From Pontibacter sp. FD36 (lineage in GTDB: Bacteria > Bacteroidota > Bacteroidia > Cytophagales > Hymenobacteraceae), in contig NZ_JADPMP010000006.1 of assembly GCF_015686655.1 (NCBI RefSeq), positions 1 to 64,000 on the forward strand: a stretch of 64,000 nt of DNA, in the 5' to 3' direction. Shown piece by piece: positions 29,780-37,991 of the stretch. The stretch's first letter is position 1, and each line of letters starts with the position of its first letter. The translations under genes and the position numbers were made by a program. The notes beneath the pieces were generated by a model. That model searched no databases. It was given only the letters and a program-made list of their open reading frames with translations, and was not told where the DNA came from.

Positions 29780-29814
29780 CTTTTAGCTTATCCCAATGAG
29801 GCGAAAGCTAAAAG
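29780..29814. promoter_or_regulatory. Inverted repeat upstream of maeB
   Basis: Perfect 10-bp arms CTTTTAGCTT (29780-29789) and AAGCTAAAAG (29805-29814) are separated by 15 bases and lie 42-76 bases upstream of the maeB start. It may be an operator or a leader hairpin for the maeB-sprA operon. No adjacent regulator gene supports the idea. Confidence 0.4.
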
Positions 29815-29982
29815 CCAATTTGATAAGATTTTATGGTTTATCAAAGCCGTAATCGACAAAGATACGTTCTGAAAAATCTTCATCTATCAGAATATTGTGT
29901 TTTTTATCAGACAGCTAAGAATGAGAGGCTGGTAACTGTGGCGTATTGCAATAAATTGATAATACAAGCAGGCTATAAACGA

Positions 29983-30013
29983 CGAGACACTCTTCAGTTG
30001 GAAGAGTGTCTCG
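29983..30013 (-). terminator. Hairpin downstream of the mltD-like gene
   Basis: A perfect 13-bp inverted repeat (arms 29983-29995 and 30001-30013, 5-base loop) lies 19 bases past the mltD-like stop. Only a short T run follows on the minus strand, so it may act as a weak terminator or 3'-end stabiliser. Confidence 0.65.
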
Positions 30014-30032
30014 CTGGATTTATACCTGCAGC

Positions 30033-31547
30033 TTAACCTAGAATCAGCTGTTGCCCAGGTTTGATTGCGCTGTTTTTGAGTTTGTTCAGCTTCTTTATCT
30101 TTTCGACTGTCACCCCTTCGTGACGTTGGGAAATAGTCCAGAGGGTATCGCCTGGCTGCACATGGTAAATGAAGCGGTCCTGCGCCTGGCTCTTGGCAGA
30201 TGTATGCTGCTGTGCAGTGCTGGCAGTAGTTGCTTTGGGCTTTTCGGTGACCGTAGCCAGTGCGCTTGTGCTTACCGCTGGGGCATGCTTCCATACAAGT
30301 AGCTTGTCCTGCACTCTGATTGCTGTGCCATCCAGTTGGTTCCACTCCTTCAGATCGTCTATCGTGACACCGTATTTGCGGGCAATAGCATATAGGTTGT
30401 CGCCACGCTGCACAACATAGGTTGCCTGCACCAGGCTATCTTTAGAAGCTTCCTGGGTAGTAGCAGAGGCCAGCATAACTGGTGATTCGGCTGGCGGTGC
30501 TGTATGTTTGGCAGGTGGAGGCGTTGGAGCCGAAGCTAGCAAAATACAGCTTTGCTCAGCAGCCAGCAGCTTGGCAGCCTGTGCCGGAATGCGCAGCTTG
30601 TAATTGCGCATAGTAGCGGGAAGTGTCGTCTGCTTTAGCTCGGGGTTTAGAGCTACCAAAGCCATGGAGTCTACATGAAGTTCGGTAGCCAGTTTTTTCA
30701 GGTCCAGCGCCTGATTCACTTCCAGATAGGCATATTCAGGTGCATATAGAATGGAGTCAGAGAATATATTATGCTCTGGCGCATACTTCATAGCGTAGAT
30801 CACGGCTGTCATGGAAGGTACGTAGCTGCGTGTTTCCTTTGGCAGGTATGGGAAGATCTCCCAAAACGTCTTTTTGCCACCGCCTGCTCTTCTGATCGCT
30901 TTGTTTACATTACCCTGGCCACAGTTGTAAGCAGCCATAGCTAGTTCCCAGTCGCCATACGTACGATAGAGTCTGCTCAAAAAGCGCATCGCCGCATCCG
31001 TGGACTTCTCTATGTCCATGCGCTCGTCAATGTACTGATCCTGGTCCAGGCCATACTCTTTGCCAGTTGACTTGATAAACTGCCAGGGGCCAACCGCACC
31101 CGCCCAGGAGGCCGCTTTCGGGTTCAAGCCAGACTCTACAATAGAAAGGTACTTGATGTCCTGCGGCATGTTATACTTCTTCAGGTACTTCTCGTAGATC
31201 GGGAAATACACATTTTCGCGGGAAATCATGGTGCGCGTATACTTTCTGTTACGGACAGTAAAGTAGTCGATGTGGTTACGCACAAATTTGTTGAACACCA
31301 ACGGAATGTCAGCCTCAATACAGCTCAGCCTGTCCTGTATCACTTCGTCGGGCTCATACGGGATGTACTCCACGAGCAGGGCCATTTCCTCATCAGAAAG
31401 GAAGGTGGTATCTGCTTTTAGTTTTCTTAAAGAATCCTCTGCTGTGTGCCTTTCGAACCTGATCGTATAGCCAGAAGCCTGGGCATGGAAAGCCCATATA
31501 CTTCCAACCAGTGCTGCAAGTACTGTAAAGAGTCTAAACTGCATCAT
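30033..31547 (-). CDS. Membrane-bound lytic transglycosylase D-like protein with two LysM domains
   Basis: The 504-residue protein cleaves peptidoglycan glycan strands. A signal peptide (cleavage near HAQA, residue 24) precedes an SLT domain at about 105-290: the catalytic Glu is E138 in SIVESGLN, followed by AGAVGPWQFI and the AAYNCGQGNV and YVPSMTAVIYA motifs. Two LysM domains follow: about 376-420 (YVVQRGDNLYAIA) and 460-503 (YHVQPGDTLWTIS), with a Pro/Thr-rich linker. It lies 6 bases after gatA. The next codon is also ATG, so the start could be 31544. Confidence 0.93.
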   Translation of the reverse strand: MMQFRLFTVLAALVGSIWAFHAQASGYTIRFERHTAEDSLRKLKADTTFLSDEEMALLVEYIPYEPDEVIQDRLSCIEADIPLVFNKFVRNHIDYFTVRNRKYTRTMISRENVYFPIYEKYLKKYNMPQDIKYLSIVESGLNPKAASWAGAVGPWQFIKSTGKEYGLDQDQYIDERMDIEKSTDAAMRFLSRLYRTYGDWELAMAAYNCGQGNVNKAIRRAGGGKKTFWEIFPYLPKETRSYVPSMTAVIYAMKYAPEHNIFSDSILYAPEYAYLEVNQALDLKKLATELHVDSMALVALNPELKQTTLPATMRNYKLRIPAQAAKLLAAEQSCILLASAPTPPPAKHTAPPAESPVMLASATTQEASKDSLVQATYVVQRGDNLYAIARKYGVTIDDLKEWNQLDGTAIRVQDKLLVWKHAPAVSTSALATVTEKPKATTASTAQQHTSAKSQAQDRFIYHVQPGDTLWTISQRHEGVTVEKIKKLNKLKNSAIKPGQQLILG

Positions 31548-31553
31548 TATATT

Positions 31554-32990
31554 TTATGCTTCAACGGTTAGCTTGTCCAGTATGTAATTTGAGAAGGCCA
31601 GCAGTTGCGGCTCCTCAAATGAGCGGGTCATTAACTGCAACCCGATGGAAAGGCCATTGGCATCGCGACCTACCGGAATAGAAATGGCAGGAACACCAGC
31701 TAGCGAGGCCTGAACCGTAAAGATGTCAGCCAAATACATGGCCAACGGATTCGCCGTATTCTCCTCTAGCCTGAAGGCGGTAGTAGGAGCGGTAGGCAAT
31801 ATAAGAAAATCATAATTTTGCAGCAACTCGTCCGTCTTCTCTTTTATGAGACGACGCACACGCTGTGCCTTGGTATAGTAGGCGTCGTAATAGTCGGCGC
31901 TCAGCACGAAGGTGCCCAGCATGATGCGGCGCTGCACCTCAGGACCAAAGCCCTCAGCACGCGTTTTTTTGTAAAGGGAGGTAAGATCGGTTGCGTTCTC
32001 GCTGCGGTAGCCATACTTCACCCCGTCAAAGCGGCCCAGGTTAGAGCTGGCTTCTGCTGTAGTGAGGATATAATAAGTCGGCACCATGTAGTCCAGGTAT
32101 GGGAATTCCACGGCCTCTACCTGATGACCCGCCGCCTGGAGCATGTCTTTCACGCCTAAAATGCTATCTTTCACCTCAGTGTCCAGACCTTCACTCTCGA
32201 AGCAGTCGCGGATATAACCAATCTTGTACTTTTTATCTGAATCCAGCATCTGGCTGTAAGCTGGCACCGGGCGGTGGCTTACCGTACTGTCATATTCATC
32301 GCTACCTGCCATTACTTCCAGTAATAGGGCTGCGTCTTCTACGCTCTTCGAAATGATGCCGATCTGGTCGAACGAAGAAGCGTAAGCAATCAGGCCATAA
32401 CGGGAAATGCGCGAATAGGTAGGCTTAAGACCCACCACACCACAGAAAGAAGCTGGCTGGCGAACAGAGCCACCCGTGTCGGAACCGATAGAAGCGAGAC
32501 AAAGGTCTGCCTGCACGGCTACGGCCGAACCACCAGACGAGCCACCCGGTACGCGGGTCGTGTCGTCGGCATTAAGGGCAGGTCCGAATGAAGAGTTCTC
32601 GTTAGAAGCCCCCATTGCAAACTCGTCACAGTTCTGGCGACCGATGATAATAGCGTCTTCTGCAAGCAGTCGCTGCACGGCTGTAGCTGTGTAAAGCGAC
32701 TTAAAGCCGTCAAGAATCTGGCTGGATGCCTGCAGAGAATGACCTTCGTAAGCCAGTACGTCCTTTAGGCCGATTACCATACCTGCCAGTTTGCCGGCAT
32801 TGCCTGAAGCGATTTTCTTGTCTACGGCGTCAGCCTGGGCAAATGCTTCGTCCTCGAATATCTCCAGGAAAGCGTTTAGCTCAGGTTTCTGCTTAATGTT
32901 ATGAAGGTAGTGCTCTACCAGCTGTCTGCACGAAATTTGCCCGTTGGCAATATCGCTGCGAATGTCACGAAGTGAATGGTATGGTTTCAA
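31554..32990 (-). CDS. gatA: Aspartyl/glutamyl-tRNA amidotransferase subunit A
   Basis: The 478-residue amidase releases ammonia from glutamine for the GatCAB complex, which converts Glu-tRNA(Gln) or Asp-tRNA(Asn) to the correct amide. The Ser-cisSer-Lys triad is complete: K76 in GLKDVL, S151 in GGSSGGSAVAV, and S175 in DTGGSVRQPA, with spacings equal to those in characterised GatA. Length is normal. gatB and gatC are elsewhere. It starts one base after the stop of the second tatA gene. Confidence 0.96.
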   Translation of the reverse strand: MKPYHSLRDIRSDIANGQISCRQLVEHYLHNIKQKPELNAFLEIFEDEAFAQADAVDKKIASGNAGKLAGMVIGLKDVLAYEGHSLQASSQILDGFKSLYTATAVQRLLAEDAIIIGRQNCDEFAMGASNENSSFGPALNADDTTRVPGGSSGGSAVAVQADLCLASIGSDTGGSVRQPASFCGVVGLKPTYSRISRYGLIAYASSFDQIGIISKSVEDAALLLEVMAGSDEYDSTVSHRPVPAYSQMLDSDKKYKIGYIRDCFESEGLDTEVKDSILGVKDMLQAAGHQVEAVEFPYLDYMVPTYYILTTAEASSNLGRFDGVKYGYRSENATDLTSLYKKTRAEGFGPEVQRRIMLGTFVLSADYYDAYYTKAQRVRRLIKEKTDELLQNYDFLILPTAPTTAFRLEENTANPLAMYLADIFTVQASLAGVPAISIPVGRDANGLSIGLQLMTRSFEEPQLLAFSNYILDKLTVEA

Positions 32991-32991
32991 A

Positions 32992-33204
32992 CTATTCAGG
33001 CTTTTTTATGTCCTTGATGGAGCGTTCCAGCTCGTTCTGGATTTCGTTTTTGGCATCGTTAAAGCTACGGAGACCGCGACCGGCAGAACGTGCCATGCCT
33101 GGAAGTTTATCGGCGCCAAAAAGTAGGAGTACTGCGGTTAGTACAACAAGAATTTCTCCTCCTCCCAGGTCTGCCAGGAAGAGGAGAATTGCACTAAGTA
33201 TCAT
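32992..33204 (-). CDS. tatA: Twin-arginine translocase TatA/TatE family subunit (copy 2)
   Basis: The 70-residue protein has the TatA layout: a single N-terminal membrane helix, the hinge FGADKLPGMARSAGRGLRSF (phenylalanine-glycine hinge and amphipathic helix) and a charged tail. It forms the pore-like assembly for export of folded proteins. It is the second of two tandem copies, 18 bases after the first. The two differ in the transmembrane helix and tail, so this is an old duplication. No tatB or tatC is adjacent. Confidence 0.93.
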   Translation of the reverse strand: MILSAILLFLADLGGGEILVVLTAVLLLFGADKLPGMARSAGRGLRSFNDAKNEIQNELERSIKDIKKPE

Positions 33205-33222
33205 AAAGCGTTATGCCGGAAA

Positions 33223-33432
33223 TTACTTGGTTGGAGTATCCTTTGTTGAGTTTTCCAGATCGTCTTTGATCTCTTTGGTCGCATCTCTAAACTCGCGGAT
33301 ACCACGGCCCAGACCTCTTGCAAGCTCTGGAATGCGCTTTGCTCCAAAAAGAAGCAGAATCACCACAAGGATCAGGATTAACGAACCACCCCCAATGTTT
33401 TGGATAAATGCTAGTGTGTTGGTAAGTACCAT
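33223..33432 (-). CDS. tatA: Twin-arginine translocase TatA/TatE family subunit (copy 1)
   Basis: The 69-residue protein contains an N-terminal membrane helix (GGGSLILILVVILLLFG), the FGAKRIPELARGLGRGIREF hinge and amphipathic helix, and an acidic/Lys-rich tail ending in DTPTK. It is the first gene of the tatA-tatA-gatA-mltD run. A candidate -7 box lies 29 bases upstream. Two different TatA-type subunits may replace the TatA/TatB pair of proteobacteria. Confidence 0.93.
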   Translation of the reverse strand: MVLTNTLAFIQNIGGGSLILILVVILLLFGAKRIPELARGLGRGIREFRDATKEIKDDLENSTKDTPTK

Positions 33433-33460
33433 AGTCTTAAAATTTTAAGATGAATTGCTG

Positions 33461-33468
33461 CAAAAATA
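33461..33468 (-). promoter_or_regulatory. Candidate -7 element for the tatA operon
   Basis: On the minus strand TATTTTTG fits TAnnTTTG exactly, 28 bases before the first tatA start. No good TTTG is seen at the -33 position, so support is partial. Confidence 0.35.
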
Positions 33469-33908
33469 AAGCTTATATTTTAATTAAACCCACATTTGGC
33501 TACATTAGTTTACCAGCATGTCAATATCTTGAAATTCGCGCTGGAGGTGTATTTCCGTGGGGCAACTATAATGTTATAGGGCTCTTTGCAAGTTGGTTGC
33601 AACTTCAGCCGGCAGCAGGCGTATAGATTGGCAAATAAATTTCAGATTCTCCCGCAGGCGCAGTGTTCCTGAGCTATTTTGGCATATCTTTTTCCCAAAA
33701 TGGAAAAATGGTTTCCTGTGGAGGGAAAAATTAGGTTGTGCGATACATATCTTAAGGCTGATAATCAACTAGTTGGTTCTTTTGGTATTTTTGGCAAGCT
33801 ACTTGTAATATGCCTTACGCAGCCGAATCGCACTGAATCACCCAACCGGGGTAGAAATGAAGCCGCAATCTAAGAAGAAAATAAATATTAAGTTTTTTTA
33901 ATCTTCTG

Positions 33909-33940
33909 TTTGCAAGTGTAATTTAAAGGTTGTAAATTAA
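33909..33940 (+). promoter_or_regulatory. Candidate promoter of a small RNA
   Basis: TTTG (33909-33912), 20 bases, then TAAATTAA (33933-33940), which matches TAnnTTTG at all but the last two positions. The spacing is that of other promoters in this window. Confidence 0.38.
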
Positions 33941-33945
33941 TCCTA

Positions 33946-34048
33946 GAAATTTAACACCGTCCTTCCATACTGGAAGAAAGTGTCTAAATATAATTTTAAG
34001 TTTGTTTTCATAGCTTGGAAAGGCACCCTGCTTTGTAGGGTGTTTTTT
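33946..34048 (+). ncRNA. Candidate small non-coding RNA of about 100 nt
   Basis: A rightward intrinsic terminator (34024-34048) exists with no rightward gene before it. Upstream at the right distance is a promoter-like pair. The predicted transcript has no ATG, contains a hairpin (CTTCCA 33962-33967 with TGGAAG 33971-33976, flanked by ACAC/GTGT) and ends in the terminator. I cannot assign it to a known RNA family. The 5' end is estimated from the -7 box. Confidence 0.4.
34024..34048 (+). terminator. Orphan rightward terminator
   Basis: CACCCT (34024-34029) pairs with AGGGTG (34037-34042) and is followed by six T. It points rightwards, while both flanking genes are on the minus strand. Confidence 0.65.
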
Positions 34049-34084
34049 CTTTATAGGGGGTATAGAAAATAAAGTAATTAGAAG

Positions 34085-34133
34085 AAAAAAAGCGCAGCGG
34101 ACACCTTAAATGGTAATCCGCTGCGCTTTTTTT
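34085..34133. terminator. Terminator of the envelope operon, after the EnvC-like gene
   Basis: A perfect 17-bp inverted repeat (arms 34085-34101 and 34117-34133) with seven A at one end and seven T at the other. It is 21 bases past the EnvC-like stop and can act in both directions. Confidence 0.88.
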
Positions 34134-34154
34134 ATGTCAGGTATAACAGGAGGT

Positions 34155-35390
34155 CTACTTTGGTCTGATCCAGCTTTCGGGGTTCAGATTGGTGTTGTTT
34201 TTCCAAAGCTGGAATTGAAGTTCAGTAGTGCCGTTGGCATCCGTGTACACCGTGCCGATTACATCTTTCGGCTTGACATCCTGGCCCTCTTTAACACTGA
34301 CTGTACGCAGCTTGGCGTATACCACAAAGTACTCTCCATGCTGCACCATCACGATATTGTTCATGCCTGGTACGCTGGCTACTGTTAATACCTTGCCTTC
34401 AAAGATAGCACGCGCAGGTTCTCCCTGGCTGGTCTGAATGTCGATGCCATTGTTTTGAGTGACCACTCCTTTCAATACCGGGTGGTTGTGGCGACCGAAT
34501 TTCTGGGATATAAAGCCACGGTCGACAGGCCAGGCAAGACGTCCCTTGTTGCCAGCGAATGATGATGAGATGAGCGCCGCTTCCGGGGTGAGGGTGATCT
34601 TGCTTGCGCTTCCGCTGGTGGCACGGCCTTCTTCGCGGGCAGCACGGGCGGCACGGGCCATCTCCTCTTTTACTATGTCGGCGATCAGGTTATCAAGCTT
34701 TTTAACTGCCTGCTGGCGCTGGGCCACTTCTCTCTTAAGCTGCTCTTCCTGTTTGCTCAGCTTCTGGATCATGCCATCCTGCTGCGTTCGCAACGACAAT
34801 AGATTCTTATTTTCTACCATCTGCTTGTCGAGTAGGCCCCGTTTCTCTTCACGCTGTGATTCCAGTGTGCGCAACTGTCCTGTCAGGGCAACCTGTACTT
34901 TGTTGATTTGTTCTACCTGTTTCTTACGGGCCTCTGAGTACTGCTGCAAATAACGCAGACGGCGTACCATCTGATTAAAAGAATCGGCCGCGAACACGAA
35001 CATCAGTTTGTTGTAGCTGTTGGCGGTTTTGGAGGCGGCGTATACCATGGTGGCATACTCAGCTTTCAGGCTTTCCAGGTCAGCTTGCAGCTCACCTACA
35101 ATGCCCTCTGTTTCCTTCATGCCTGACTCTAATAGCTTTATTTCGCGTGAAATAGTGCTGATAACACCTTTCTGAACAGAAATTTTTTCCTGAATGGCAT
35201 TGAGCTGGCCAATAGAAGCTTCTTTCTGCACTTTGGTTTGCTGCAGAATGCGGTTTGCTTCTTTGATACGGTTTAGGTTTTCCTTTTTCTCTTTTTCGAG
35301 CTGCGCCTTCGATTTTTGTTTCTGGGCTTGGGTAATCAGCGGCAACAGCAGGACAATCAAGAAAAAGGCTGATTTGTAAAGGGCCTTCAT
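34155..35390 (-). CDS. EnvC-like murein hydrolase activator (degenerate LytM/M23 domain)
   Basis: The 411-residue protein has a signal peptide (cleavage near TQAQ, residue 23), two long coiled-coil regions (about 25-115 and 145-250) and a C-terminal LytM domain (about 283-411). The metal ligands of active M23 peptidases are partly lost: N314 replaces the first His of HxxxD (D317 is kept), and E390 and Q392 replace the HxH pair. This pattern is that of EnvC, which does not cut peptidoglycan but activates amidases at division or remodelling sites. It is the last gene of the flippase-to-EnvC run, 83 bases after the DUF4292 gene. Confidence 0.9.
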   Translation of the reverse strand: MKALYKSAFFLIVLLLPLITQAQKQKSKAQLEKEKKENLNRIKEANRILQQTKVQKEASIGQLNAIQEKISVQKGVISTISREIKLLESGMKETEGIVGELQADLESLKAEYATMVYAASKTANSYNKLMFVFAADSFNQMVRRLRYLQQYSEARKKQVEQINKVQVALTGQLRTLESQREEKRGLLDKQMVENKNLLSLRTQQDGMIQKLSKQEEQLKREVAQRQQAVKKLDNLIADIVKEEMARAARAAREEGRATSGSASKITLTPEAALISSSFAGNKGRLAWPVDRGFISQKFGRHNHPVLKGVVTQNNGIDIQTSQGEPARAIFEGKVLTVASVPGMNNIVMVQHGEYFVVYAKLRTVSVKEGQDVKPKDVIGTVYTDANGTTELQFQLWKNNTNLNPESWIRPK

Positions 35391-35473
35391 CAGAAATAGG
35401 GGTATACTACACTTAGCTTACAAATATGGCAAAACTAAATGGCCCGAACCAGAACCCCGAAGATTTTATTCGG

Positions 35474-36217
35474 CTAAAGGCGCTTGTAACCAGAAGGAAC
35501 GCTGAACGGAAACTCCAGCACGTCTTCCGATACGGTGACTTTGGAGTGATTCAAATTGAAATCAGATATCTGGCCTGCCTGCAGGATCTGGGCCAGCATG
35601 TTGTAAGCAAATGGGACTTTGCCCAAAGGCTGAAAGCCCTCATACTGCACCACGATGCTGTTGCCGGAAAGCTGGTCTTTGACGTTAAGCTGCTGCAGCT
35701 TCAGGTTTTCGGAGCTGATGAAGTAATCGAAGAGCAGGTTCTGGCGCAGTTGCTGCACATGCTGCATCTGTCCTTGGTTGGAGGCTTTTTCGGAGCCGTT
35801 GGCCTGGTAGTTGCCCAGCAGGATAGCTTGTACTACCTGAAAATCAAGTGCTACGTTGAAGCGCTTGCTCAGGAAGGCATAGTCGGTGGCGGCGTACTCC
35901 CGCTGAATGCGGTTCATCATGTACACGGAGTCAGGTGTCAGCTTGATGCGAGCGGCTTCTATACCTAGCCCAGGCAGCACCGAGATCCAGATCACGCTGT
36001 CTTTTTGCATACGCAGGGCATAGCCTGACGAAGTGCTCTGGCCTTTGTCATCAAACTTAAGCTGGCCACGGGCATTCAGGTAAGTGAATTCCAGATTTTG
36101 GACAGTGACGTTGCCAACTGTTTCAGTGGCGGCGGTTGCGGCAGAAGGGATCGTTTCTTTTTTGCAGGCGGAAAACAGGACTATGCTCAGCAGGCACAGC
36201 AGGAGCTGTTTATTCAT
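35474..36217 (-). CDS. DUF4292 family lipoprotein
   Basis: The 247-residue precursor has a lipobox LFSAC (Cys18) after a short hydrophobic segment. The mature part is made of beta strands, similar in layout to LolA/LolB-like folds, and matches DUF4292 by its position between a TPR protein and an EnvC-like protein, a common order in Bacteroidota. Function is not established; an outer-membrane lipoprotein role is likely. Its start overlaps the end of the TPR gene by 8 bases, so translation is probably coupled. Confidence 0.8.
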   Translation of the reverse strand: MNKQLLLCLLSIVLFSACKKETIPSAATAATETVGNVTVQNLEFTYLNARGQLKFDDKGQSTSSGYALRMQKDSVIWISVLPGLGIEAARIKLTPDSVYMMNRIQREYAATDYAFLSKRFNVALDFQVVQAILLGNYQANGSEKASNQGQMQHVQQLRQNLLFDYFISSENLKLQQLNVKDQLSGNSIVVQYEGFQPLGKVPFAYNMLAQILQAGQISDFNLNHSKVTVSEDVLEFPFSVPSGYKRL

Positions 36218-37979
36218 AGAGTTTCTTTTCTTTTATCTTTCTGTCAAGGAAAGCGGAGGCTTCTCCCTTTAACTTGGCTTTTTCCCACTGCCTGACAGCC
36301 TCGTCACGCTTGCCGAGTTTAAACAGCACATCGCCGTAGTGCTCCACAATGGTAGCATCTTCGGAATAGGCGATGGCTTGCTCCAGGTATTTCAGAGCGC
36401 CTTCATAGTCTTCCATCTTGTACAGCACCCAGGCGTAGGTATCCAGGTAGGTGGGGTTGGCAGGATGTTTCTCTACCAGCCGGCCGGCCATGGTTTTGGC
36501 TTTGGGTAGTTGCTCACCGCGCAGCGACAGAAAGTAGCTGTAGTTGTTGAGCACATGTTCGTTGTCAGGATCGTGCGTAAGGACAGCCTCATACGCCTCG
36601 TCTGACTTTTTATAAGCTTTCATTGAATTGTAGGCATCCCCTAACTGGGCATTGAACTGCGCCACCAACTCGGGTTCGCTTGCTGAAAGACGCTTGCCAT
36701 GCTCCAGGGATTTGGCAGCACGGTCAAAATTTTTCTCGATCAGGTGACCGGTACCGTTATAGAACCACAACACAGCCTGGTTCGGAAACAACTCCAGCGC
36801 CTGTTCGGAGTGCTGCACCAATTCTCCTGATTCACCCAGTTCAGCATCCAGCAGCACGATCTGTTGCCAAATCTTAAAGTGGGAGTCATCCAGTTTTACA
36901 GCTTTAATGTAATTGCCCCGGGCAGATTCTTTTTTGCCGATGATCGTCTGTAAGTCACCTGCCACAGCGTAAGCTTTCGCTTCCTCAGGATGTGACTCTA
37001 TAGTAAGGTCAGCCAACTCCAGGGCTATACCTTCAATAGCCGGATTAGGCAGTTGTCTGATGAAGTCCACCAGGATGCGCACTTTGGTATCAATGTCGAG
37101 GTCGGTACTGGCGAATGCGATCTTCACCTGGTTCTCAGACTCCTGTAGATCTCCCTTCTGACGGTGCAGGTCCGAGAGCATCAGGTGCGCAAATGGGTTG
37201 TTCGGCTCGATGCGCAGGGCGCGGTTAAGCGTTTCTATTGCCACATCGGGTTTCTTGCTGGCATTGTAGAGCTCAGCTTGAGCCAATAAGTAGCGTATTT
37301 CTGTTGGGTTGGCAGCGATCAGTTTTTCACCTTCCGCTAAGGCCTTCCCAATGTTTTTCTGGCGCAGGTATATCTGCTGCCGGTTCATGGAAAGCTGCTC
37401 CAGCGCACCGTACTTTTTCTCAATGCGGTCATAGGTCTTGAGCGCATCGTCATACTTAGACTGAGCCAAGTATAGCTCAGCCAAGCTGAAGAGATACTGC
37501 TCCTGATCAGGCACATTGCGCAACAGGTCGTTGTAAGCCTGAGCTGCCTCGGTGTACTGCTTCTGTTCGGTATACAGCTGAGCGAGTAACAGGTAGTAGT
37601 AAGGGTTTTGATTATCGCTGGCGATGGCAGCCTGTGCAAATGAAACGCCCGCTTTCGGGTTTTCCATCAACATGTAGGTTTCAGCCAGCTTATAGTTGAG
37701 CGCCGCATTGCTTGGTGTTACAGCATATGCTTTCTGAAACTGACTCAGCGCCTGCTTGTAGTCTTCCAGCATAAAATATTTCATGCCCTCCAGAAACAAT
37801 GCCTCGCTCAGCAGCTTTTCCTGCTCGCTGGGTTCGGGCTGCGGCGCAGGTATGGCTACCTGTGCTGTTTCGCTCTTCTCCTTGCCCTTCTTTTTTTTCT
37901 TAGACTGGGCCTGGCTTTCGCCGGTCGCGACCAGTGCAAGGCAGCAAGTAGCGAGCACAATGTTTCTGAATCGGGTCAT
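36210..37979 (-). CDS. Tetratricopeptide repeat protein
   Basis: The 589-residue protein has a signal peptide (cleavage near SQAQ, residue 25), a Lys-rich stretch, and about a dozen TPR units from residue 55 to 575, for example EDYKQALSQFQKAYAVTPSN and EDYEGALKYLEQAIAYSED. TPR arrays of this type are periplasmic scaffolds for protein assembly. The gene lies between a nucleotidyltransferase (12 bases upstream) and the DUF4292 lipoprotein (8-base overlap), which suggests a shared role in envelope assembly. The exact partner cannot be seen. Confidence 0.88.
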   Translation of the reverse strand: MTRFRNIVLATCCLALVATGESQAQSKKKKKGKEKSETAQVAIPAPQPEPSEQEKLLSEALFLEGMKYFMLEDYKQALSQFQKAYAVTPSNAALNYKLAETYMLMENPKAGVSFAQAAIASDNQNPYYYLLLAQLYTEQKQYTEAAQAYNDLLRNVPDQEQYLFSLAELYLAQSKYDDALKTYDRIEKKYGALEQLSMNRQQIYLRQKNIGKALAEGEKLIAANPTEIRYLLAQAELYNASKKPDVAIETLNRALRIEPNNPFAHLMLSDLHRQKGDLQESENQVKIAFASTDLDIDTKVRILVDFIRQLPNPAIEGIALELADLTIESHPEEAKAYAVAGDLQTIIGKKESARGNYIKAVKLDDSHFKIWQQIVLLDAELGESGELVQHSEQALELFPNQAVLWFYNGTGHLIEKNFDRAAKSLEHGKRLSASEPELVAQFNAQLGDAYNSMKAYKKSDEAYEAVLTHDPDNEHVLNNYSYFLSLRGEQLPKAKTMAGRLVEKHPANPTYLDTYAWVLYKMEDYEGALKYLEQAIAYSEDATIVEHYGDVLFKLGKRDEAVRQWEKAKLKGEASAFLDRKIKEKKLYE

Positions 37980-37991
37980 AAAATGGGTATG

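Larger units (their letters stand above)
33469..34084. other. Long AT-rich intergenic region holding a candidate small RNA
   Basis: This gene-free stretch runs between the divergent-side promoter of tatA and the terminator of the EnvC-like gene. Short frames (for example 33679-33873 plus, 33574-33768 minus) overlap each other and show no domain. The right part holds a promoter-like pair (33909-33940) and a rightward terminator (34024-34048), described separately. No tRNA fold was seen. Confidence 0.55.

Noticed and set aside
33574..33873. Two overlapping small frames (64 residues each, both strands) in the long intergenic region
   Set aside because: They overlap each other, lack motifs and lie in AT-rich DNA; no promoter or terminator fits them.
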